Assembly (NCBI GenBank): GCA_022572825.1
Contig: JACZVE010000070.1
Location: 1 to 10,409, forward strand
From: SAR324 cluster bacterium
GTDB lineage: Bacteria; SAR324; JACQKK01
Direction of reading: 5' to 3'
DNA: 10,409 nucleotides
Both the position numbers and the translations under genes were made by a program. The notes below the pieces were generated by a model. It ran no database searches. It had not been told where the DNA came from and saw only the letters and a list, made by a program, of their open reading frames with translations. This document shows, one piece after another, positions 6,078 through 10,409 of this stretch; position 1 is the stretch's first letter, and every line of letters begins with the position of its first letter.

Positions 6078-6608
6078 TTGAACCGTACGGATAAGGAAGA
6101 TATGGTCGCTACGCTGAGGGACATCTTCACCGCGGCCCAGGTAGGGCTGCTGGTGGATTACCGCGGCCTGAACGTCGCCGAGATCACGGAGTTGCGGCGG
6201 CGCCTGCACGAAACCTCCACCAACATGCGGGTGCTGAAGAACCGCATCGCGAAGCTCGCGATCAAGGAAACGCCGTTTTCGCCCCTGGAAGATCAGCTCA
6301 CCGAGACCCGCGCTCTGATATACGGAGGCGATCCGGTCGCGCCCGCCAAGGTGGTGTCGAAATTTCTGCGCGAAAACGCCAAGCTCCGCTACATTGCCGG
6401 CTTGCTGATTACTGCCGCGGGCGCCTCGCTGCTGGACAGCGCCCGCGTGAGGGCGCTAGGCAACCTGCCTTCCCGCGACGAGCTGCTGGCGCAATTGGTG
6501 TACTTGCTGAAGGGCACGCAGAGCCAGTTCGTACGCACCCTGAACGAGATTCCCGCCCGGTTTGTGCGAACCCTGGCAGCCCTCGCCGCTACAAAAGGCG
6601 AGGAATAA
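6078..6608 (+). CDS. rplJ: 50S ribosomal protein L10
   Basis: A 176-residue protein, the usual L10 size. L10 anchors the L7/L12 dimers to 23S rRNA next to L11, and usually represses its own mRNA. I chose the TTG at 6078 because GAGGAGG (6065-6071) lies 6 bases upstream and the product then begins MNRTDKEDMV, the family N-terminus; the frame is open further back to 6045 but without ribosome-binding support. The rRNA-binding domain shows LLVDYRGLNVAEITELRRRL and MRVLKNRIAKLA. The C-terminal helix (roughly the last 30 residues) would bind L12 dimers. The TTG start is unusual for so highly expressed a gene. Confidence 0.96.
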   Translation: MNRTDKEDMVATLRDIFTAAQVGLLVDYRGLNVAEITELRRRLHETSTNMRVLKNRIAKLAIKETPFSPLEDQLTETRALIYGGDPVAPAKVVSKFLRENAKLRYIAGLLITAAGASLLDSARVRALGNLPSRDELLAQLVYLLKGTQSQFVRTLNEIPARFVRTLAALAATKGEE

Positions 6609-6637
6609 GGGACGAGTCGCAATCGGGCGAACGCACC

Positions 6638-6684
6638 GGCACCGGGCGGACGGGCATCTCGCAACACGTCCGCCGCCAGGTGCC
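6638..6684 (+). promoter_or_regulatory. Strong stem-loop in the rplJ-rplL spacer
   Basis: An outer stem GGCACC (6638-6643) pairs with GGTGCC (6679-6684). An inner stem GGCGGACG (6645-6652) pairs with CGTCCGCC (6667-6674), separated by an asymmetric internal loop (1 and 4 bases), with a 14-base terminal loop. No T-run follows, so it is not a classical terminator. It may act as an RNA-processing or stability element that helps rplL reach its several-fold higher output than rplJ; this role is inferred. Confidence 0.5.
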
Positions 6685-6732
6685 CAGTGCGGTAACAACC
6701 CCCCACACAGCGCAGAGGAAAGGAATAAGACC

Positions 6733-7125
6733 ATGGCCGCTATCAACAAGGAGCAAGTGATCGAGTTTATCTCCAATATGTCGGTGCTCGAGTTGTCCGA
6801 TCTGGTCAAGGAGATGGAGGAAAAGTTCGGCGTCAGCGCCGCCGCCGTGGCCGTGGCACCCGCCGCGGGCGGAGCACAGGCAGGCGCGGGCGAGACCGAA
6901 GCGGTGGAGGAGCAGACCGAGTTCACCGTCGTATTGAACGCCGCGGGCGACAAGAAAATCAACGTCATCAAGGAAGTGCGGGCCATCACGGGCCTGGGTC
7001 TGAAGGAGGCCAAGGACTTCGTGGAAGGCGCGCCCAACAACGTCAAGGAAGCGGTGAGCAAGGAAGAGGCGGAGGAGATCGTGAAGAAGCTGGAGGAAGT
7101 CGGCGCGTCGGTGGAGATCAAGTGA
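6733..7125 (+). CDS. rplL: 50S ribosomal protein L7/L12
   Basis: A 130-residue acidic protein. L7/L12 dimers form the flexible stalk that recruits translational GTPases. The N-terminal dimerisation and L10-binding domain (MAAINKEQVIEFISNMSVLE) is followed by an Ala/Gly-rich hinge at about residues 37-58, and by the C-terminal factor-binding domain with EFTVVLNAAGDKKINVIKEV and the signature GLGLKEAKDFVEGAP. The start is ATG 6733 with AGGAAAGGA upstream; the frame continues back to 6562 but that part overlaps rplJ and is not family-like. rpoB, the usual next gene, does not follow. Confidence 0.97.
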   Translation: MAAINKEQVIEFISNMSVLELSDLVKEMEEKFGVSAAAVAVAPAAGGAQAGAGETEAVEEQTEFTVVLNAAGDKKINVIKEVRAITGLGLKEAKDFVEGAPNNVKEAVSKEEAEEIVKKLEEVGASVEIK

Positions 7126-7142
7126 CACCGCCACGATTACGC

Positions 7143-7261
7143 GGCCTGCGCGAGTGCAATTCGCCCTGGCTGACGCGATCCGGGAGGCCTGCGCGACGTG
7201 CCCACGGAACGATCGTGTCCACCGCTGCGCTGCGCAATTGCGGCCCTGGCTCGTGATGCGG
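7143..7261 (+). repeat. Degenerate ~79-bp direct repeat after rplL
   Basis: Two short blocks recur in the same order: GCAATT at 7156-7161 and 7234-7239, and GCCCTGGCT at 7163-7171 and 7243-7251, about 78-80 bases apart, each flanked by similar G+C-rich sequence. A further 11-base repeat, GGCCTGCGCGA, occurs at 7143-7153 and 7186-7196. The arrangement suggests an old imperfect duplication in the 175-base spacer between rplL and the ClpP-like gene. I see no clear terminator or promoter here. Confidence 0.35.
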
Positions 7262-7300
7262 ACGGCTCAACGCCCGGTTACAACGCTAGCGGCGGACCCT

Positions 7301-7891
7301 ATGAGCAGCAACGATAAGAAGGGCGCGGACGAGGACGGCGGAGGGCTTCTCAACCGCCTGTTTGCCTCGAGGATTATCGTCATTTCCGGTCAGGTGGACT
7401 CCGAGCTGGCCCAAAAAGTCATCCAGCAGCTGCTGCTGTTGGACCATGACGATCCGCGCGCCCGGATCACCGTGCTGATCAACTCGCCCGGTGGCGAAGT
7501 GTTTTCCGGCTTCGCGATTTACGACACGATCCGGTTCATAGCCGCGCCCGCCGTCACCGTGGTGACCGGGCTGGCGGCCAGCATGGGCTCCATCATTGCC
7601 CTGGCCCCCAAAAAGGGCGATCGCTACGCCCTTCCCAACTCCAAATTCCTCATTCACCAGCCCCTGATGACCGGCTACCATGGCCGCGCGACGGACCTGG
7701 AAATCCAGGCGACCGAGATATTGCGGGATCGCGAGCGGATCATCCAGATCTACGCCCAGCACACCGGCCGCAAGCCCGAGGAAATCGCGCACGATATCGA
7801 CCGCGATAAGTGGATGACTGCCGAGGAGGCCTTGGATTATGGCCTCATCGAACGCATTGTCGAAAGGCGCGATCAAATCGGCGGCAAATAG
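7301..7891 (+). CDS. ClpP-like serine protease
   Basis: A 196-residue S14-family protein, close to the length of ClpP. ClpP forms a double-heptamer barrel that degrades substrates fed in by ClpX or ClpA/ClpC. The catalytic triad is complete: Ser94 in GLAASMGS, His119 in FLIHQPL and Asp169 in DIDRDKWM. The conserved NSPGGEVFSG strand (61-70) is present. The N-terminus differs from housekeeping ClpP: the usual VPxVIEQT...GERAYDIYSRLL segment, which makes the axial loops contacting the unfoldase, is replaced by a short acidic/glycine-rich lead (MSSNDKKGADEDGGG). It is therefore a divergent paralogue rather than clear clpP. The start is ATG 7301 with a weak GGCGGA; the frame runs back to 7154 without family similarity. 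No clpX follows; the gene converges on dnaJ, with 24 bases between their stops. Confidence 0.88.
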   Translation: MSSNDKKGADEDGGGLLNRLFASRIIVISGQVDSELAQKVIQQLLLLDHDDPRARITVLINSPGGEVFSGFAIYDTIRFIAAPAVTVVTGLAASMGSIIALAPKKGDRYALPNSKFLIHQPLMTGYHGRATDLEIQATEILRDRERIIQIYAQHTGRKPEEIAHDIDRDKWMTAEEALDYGLIERIVERRDQIGGK

Positions 7892-7915
7892 GCCACTGGC
7901 TGGCCGGCGCACTAT

Positions 7916-9043
7916 CTAGCCGAACAGGTCGCGGATACGTTGGGTGAACTTGTCCATCAGCGGGTAGTGCGCCCTGCGGTCCGCTTCGGCCTCGAGGCTG
8001 GCGAACTTTTGCAGCAGCTCCCGCTGCGGGCCCGTGATGTCGGTGGGAATTTCAACGATGACGCGCACGAATTGCTCGCCCCTGGAACTGCCGCGGAGGC
8101 TGGCGATGCCCTTGCCCCGCATGCGGAAGGTGCGGCCGCTCTGCGTGCCAGACGGAATCTTCAGCTCCACTTTGCCCTCCAGGGTAGGCACGAGGATCAC
8201 CGTGCCCAACGCCGCGTCGACAAAGGAGATGGGCACCTCACAATAAAGGTCGGTGCCTTCCCGATGAAAGTAAGGGTGGGGCTTGACGGTAATAGAGATA
8301 TACAGGTCGCCCGAGCGGCCCCCGCCGACGCCGTCCTCGCCTTCGCCCGAAAGCTTCAGTCGCGCCCCGGTATCCACCCCGGCAGGCACGTTGACCCGCA
8401 GCTTGCGATGTTCGCGAACGCGGCCCGCGCCGTGGCACTTGGGGCAAGGGGAGTGGATGAATTTGCCCGAGCCACGGCAGCGCGTACAGGTCGTCGCGAC
8501 GGTGAAAAAGCCCTGCTGAATGCGTTGCTGACCGGTGCCCTGGCACACTGGGCAGACTTCCACGTCGCGGGAGGACTTGGCGCCGATGCCACCGCACTGG
8601 TCGCAGGTGGAAAGCATCGGTATATCGACTTCGGTGGTGTGGCCGAAGGCGGCCTGATCGAAGGAGATCTCCATGTTGTACTGGAGATCGGCGCCACGCT
8701 GGACTCCCCGCCGCCCGCCGGCACGGGAGGTGCCCCCGAAGAAATCGGAGAAGATGTCTCCGAATATGTCCCCGAAGCCGCCGAAGGTGCCGAAGTCGAA
8801 GCCGCCCATGCCCTCGCCCATCCCTTCCACATGCCCGAACTGATCGTACTGTGCGCGCTTTTGCTGGTCGCTCAGGACGGCGTAGGCCTCGCTGGCCTCC
8901 TTGAATTTTCGCTCGGCCTCCTTGTCGTCGGGATTGCGGTCGGGATGGTACTTGAGCGCCAGCTTGCGATAGGCCTTTTTCATAGCCTCATCGTCGGCAT
9001 CGCGGCTTACGCCCAATGTTCCGTAGTAATCCTTGCTAGCCAA
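7916..9043 (-). CDS. dnaJ: Co-chaperone DnaJ (Hsp40)
   Basis: A 375-residue class I J-protein that stimulates DnaK ATPase and delivers unfolded substrates. In order: the J-domain (residues 4-70, HPD at 33-35 in KYHPDRNP); a Gly/Phe-rich stretch at about 74-104; a zinc-binding domain with four CxxCxGxG motifs at Cys147/150, 164/167, 186/189 and 200/203; two beta-barrel substrate domains; and a C-terminal dimerisation end. The start is TTG at 9043-9041, with AGGAG about 8 bases upstream, giving the family N-terminus MASKDYYG. It lies 178 bases downstream of the DnaK-derived segment, the usual dnaK-dnaJ order, but that dnaK is not intact. Nothing in dnaJ looks damaged. Confidence 0.97.
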   Translation of the reverse strand: MASKDYYGTLGVSRDADDEAMKKAYRKLALKYHPDRNPDDKEAERKFKEASEAYAVLSDQQKRAQYDQFGHVEGMGEGMGGFDFGTFGGFGDIFGDIFSDFFGGTSRAGGRRGVQRGADLQYNMEISFDQAAFGHTTEVDIPMLSTCDQCGGIGAKSSRDVEVCPVCQGTGQQRIQQGFFTVATTCTRCRGSGKFIHSPCPKCHGAGRVREHRKLRVNVPAGVDTGARLKLSGEGEDGVGGGRSGDLYISITVKPHPYFHREGTDLYCEVPISFVDAALGTVILVPTLEGKVELKIPSGTQSGRTFRMRGKGIASLRGSSRGEQFVRVIVEIPTDITGPQRELLQKFASLEAEADRRAHYPLMDKFTQRIRDLFG

Positions 9044-9221
9044 TCGTACTGCTCCTGGCTGCTACTTTGTGAGTGTCCTTCGCGTCCGGCTCTCGGGTCG
9101 CAGCTTAGTGTGTGGTGTCGCGGAGGCCGGCACCGCGTGTGTCGGGGCACGGGCCGGGGCAGCCGCGCCAGGTGGTCCGCGGGACACGCCCTCCCGCCCA
9201 GGTGGTGTGCCCGGCCGGGGG

Positions 9222-9722
9222 TTACTTATTGTCCCGCACCTCTTCGAACTCCGCGTCGACGACGTTGTCCCCTTCGTCTGTCTTGCCGGCGGCCGCATCG
9301 GCCTCACTGGCGTCGCCATTGGCCCCGTCGTCACCTGCCTGCTGCTGCGCACTTTGCTTATAGAGCGCTTCGGCCAGCACGTGGGAGGCCTTCGTGAGCG
9401 CTTCGGTAGCCGCCTGGATGGCTCCCTCGTCTTCCTTCTCCAGGGCTTCCTTCAGTGGGGCCAATTTGGATTCCACCTCCTGGCGGTCGCTTTCGGGCAC
9501 GGAATCCTTGACATCGGCGAGCATTTTTTCGGTGGTGTAGACCAGAGATTCGGCCTGGTTGTGCAGTTCGGCCTTGTCCTTGCGGGTCTTGTCTTCCGTT
9601 GCGAACTGTTCCGCCTCCTTGACCATCCGTTTGATCTCCTCCTCCGAAAGGCCGCTGGAAGCAGTGATGCGGATGTCCTGTACGCGTCCGGTACCCATAT
9701 CTTTCGCGGTGACGTTGATGAG
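9222..9722 (-). pseudogene. dnaK: dnaK 3' portion (lid domain and tail only)
   Basis: This is the DnaK-derived part of the fused frame, about 165 codons. By recalled alignment to E. coli DnaK (638 residues) it starts near residue 485, at the last strands of the beta substrate-binding domain, and keeps the helical lid and the disordered tail. It keeps the normal dnaK position just upstream of dnaJ. By hand count it is about 61% G+C against about 55% for the kinase part. Without the nucleotide-binding domain it cannot act as Hsp70, so an intact dnaK must exist elsewhere if the join is real. Confidence 0.8.
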
Positions 9723-10409
9723 CACCGTTCCCACAACGGCTGGGCGAGCCTGTTGGAGGATCTCCACCGCTCGTTTCAGTGCGTCACGCTTAGTGGCACG
9801 GGCATCCACTACCAAGAGAACACCATCAACCAGCGGGGCTATTAGCATGGCGTCGGTCACGGAGAGCAGGGGTGGGCTGTCGAAGATAACCAGGTCCGCT
9901 CGGCTCTTGAGTTCCTTGATGAGCATTTCCATCTTGAGAGACCGTAAAATTAGGGTAGCATCCGCTATCTCAGGACCGCCGGGAATCACCCGGAGCCCCT
10001 CTATCTGGGTTGTGGTCAGCGCCTCCTCCAATGTCGCGCTACCTGAAAGCACCTGCGGCAACCCATTCTGGTCTTTCTTAATGTCAAAAATTCGCTGCAA
10101 ACTGGGCTTGCGGAGGTCGGCATCTACCAGAATTACCGATTTACCCTCCGCGGCTGAAGAGGCCGCCAGATTAACTGCCGTGGTAGTCTTCCCCTCCGTC
10201 GGGCCTGAACTTGTGACCAATAAAGTTTTTAGTCCATTTGCACGGTCCCCGGCAAAATCCATGTTTGTGCTGAGGAACTTGTAGGATTCAGCCAAGAGAC
10301 CAGACCATTTCTCCTCGGCAAAAATAATAGGTTCCAGAATATCGTGGGTCCGGTAGCGCATCACGGTGCCCAAGTTGGGCATTCCCGAGATAGCTTTCAG
10401 GTCGTCCTG
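9222..10409 (-). CDS. BY-kinase (CpsD/Wzc-type) fused in frame to DnaK C-terminus; 5' partial
   Basis: One open frame runs from the window edge (10409) to TAA 9224-9222. Its front part is a bacterial tyrosine-kinase ATPase module of exopolysaccharide systems: Walker A GPTEGKTT (Lys codon 10190-10188), Walker A' VILVDADLRKP, Walker B DLVIFDSPP, then VDGVLLVVDARATKR. The nine codons upstream of the ATG at 10382 also fit the family (DDLKAISGMPNLG resembles the linker after a Wzz-type membrane domain), so that ATG is probably internal and the true start lies outside. From about base 9722 onward the protein is the C-terminal end of DnaK: NVTAKDMGTG, RITASSGLSEEEIKRMVKEA, lid helices, a Gln/Ala/Asp-rich tail and the terminal VVDAEFEEV. 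The DnaK ATPase domain, linker and most of the beta substrate-binding domain are missing. The protein is neither a complete DnaK nor a normal kinase; a real fusion and an assembly chimera both remain possible. Confidence 0.85.
   Translation of the reverse strand, partial: QDDLKAISGMPNLGTVMRYRTHDILEPIIFAEEKWSGLLAESYKFLSTNMDFAGDRANGLKTLLVTSSGPTEGKTTTAVNLAASSAAEGKSVILVDADLRKPSLQRIFDIKKDQNGLPQVLSGSATLEEALTTTQIEGLRVIPGGPEIADATLILRSLKMEMLIKELKSRADLVIFDSPPLLSVTDAMLIAPLVDGVLLVVDARATKRDALKRAVEILQQARPAVVGTVLINVTAKDMGTGRVQDIRITASSGLSEEEIKRMVKEAEQFATEDKTRKDKAELHNQAESLVYTTEKMLADVKDSVPESDRQEVESKLAPLKEALEKEDEGAIQAATEALTKASHVLAEALYKQSAQQQAGDDGANGDASEADAAAGKTDEGDNVVDAEFEEVRDNK

Noticed and set aside
7154..7300. 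N-terminal extension of the ClpP-like protein
   Set aside because: The 49 extra residues show no family similarity and cover the repeat-containing spacer; ATG 7301 gives a normal ClpP length.
7892..7915. Bidirectional terminator between the convergent ClpP-like gene and dnaJ
   Set aside because: Only 24 bases separate the stops and I could not draw a convincing stem with a T-run in either direction.
7940..9397. Plus-strand open frame of 485 codons over dnaJ
   Set aside because: Antisense to dnaJ, whose J-domain and zinc motifs are unmistakable; no recognisable domain in the plus-strand product.
10380..10382. ATG at 10382 as the start of the kinase-DnaK protein
   Set aside because: The frame is open to the window edge and the preceding residues fit the linker of Wzc-like kinases, so the true start probably lies outside the window.

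Overview
This is a G+C-rich bacterial window (about 60% by eye). Its core is a plus-strand translation and transcription cluster: tRNA-Thr(TGT), tRNA-Tyr(GTA), tRNA-Thr(GGT), rpmG, tRNA-Trp(CCA), secE, nusG, rplK, rplA, rplJ, rplL. On either side lie minus-strand genes. The three-cysteine L33, the Wzc/CpsD-like kinase module and the PhyH-like and DehI-like genes suggest a Gram-negative-type lineage outside the classical Gammaproteobacteria, such as deltaproteobacteria in the broad sense, NC10 or Tectomicrobia. The sequence alone does not fix the taxon.

Left part (1-2483, all minus strand). A 53-codon remnant of a phytanoyl-CoA dioxygenase-family gene (66-227) lies downstream of a complete cystathionine beta-lyase gene (metC, 267-1466). 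Upstream of metC is a 286-residue protein with an internal duplication that resembles the DehI family (1623-2483).

Middle (2652-7125, all plus strand). A near-consensus sigma70-type promoter opens the tRNA/ribosomal cluster. The order follows the conserved bacterial thrU-tyrU-glyT-thrT-tuf-rpmG-trpT-secE-nusG-rplKAJL arrangement, but tRNA-Gly and tuf are absent. The 464-base rplA-rplJ gap holds a candidate internal promoter and a strong bulged stem-loop just before rplJ, where autoregulation by L10 would be expected. A second strong stem-loop lies between rplJ and rplL.

Right part (7301-10409). rpoBC, the usual neighbour of rplL, is not there. Instead comes a divergent ClpP-like serine protease gene with an intact Ser-His-Asp triad, convergent with dnaJ on the minus strand. 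Upstream of dnaJ is the most striking object in the window: one open reading frame whose first part is a CpsD/Wzc-type bacterial tyrosine kinase (BY-kinase) ATPase module and whose last ~165 residues are the C-terminal end of DnaK. The join is in frame near base 9715-9722. It is either a real rearrangement that replaced the front of dnaK with an exopolysaccharide-type kinase, or a chimeric join made in assembly. The missing tuf, tRNA-Gly and rpoBC and the PhyH fragment show that several conserved neighbourhoods are interrupted here, so the integrity of the contig needs checking before the fusion is believed.
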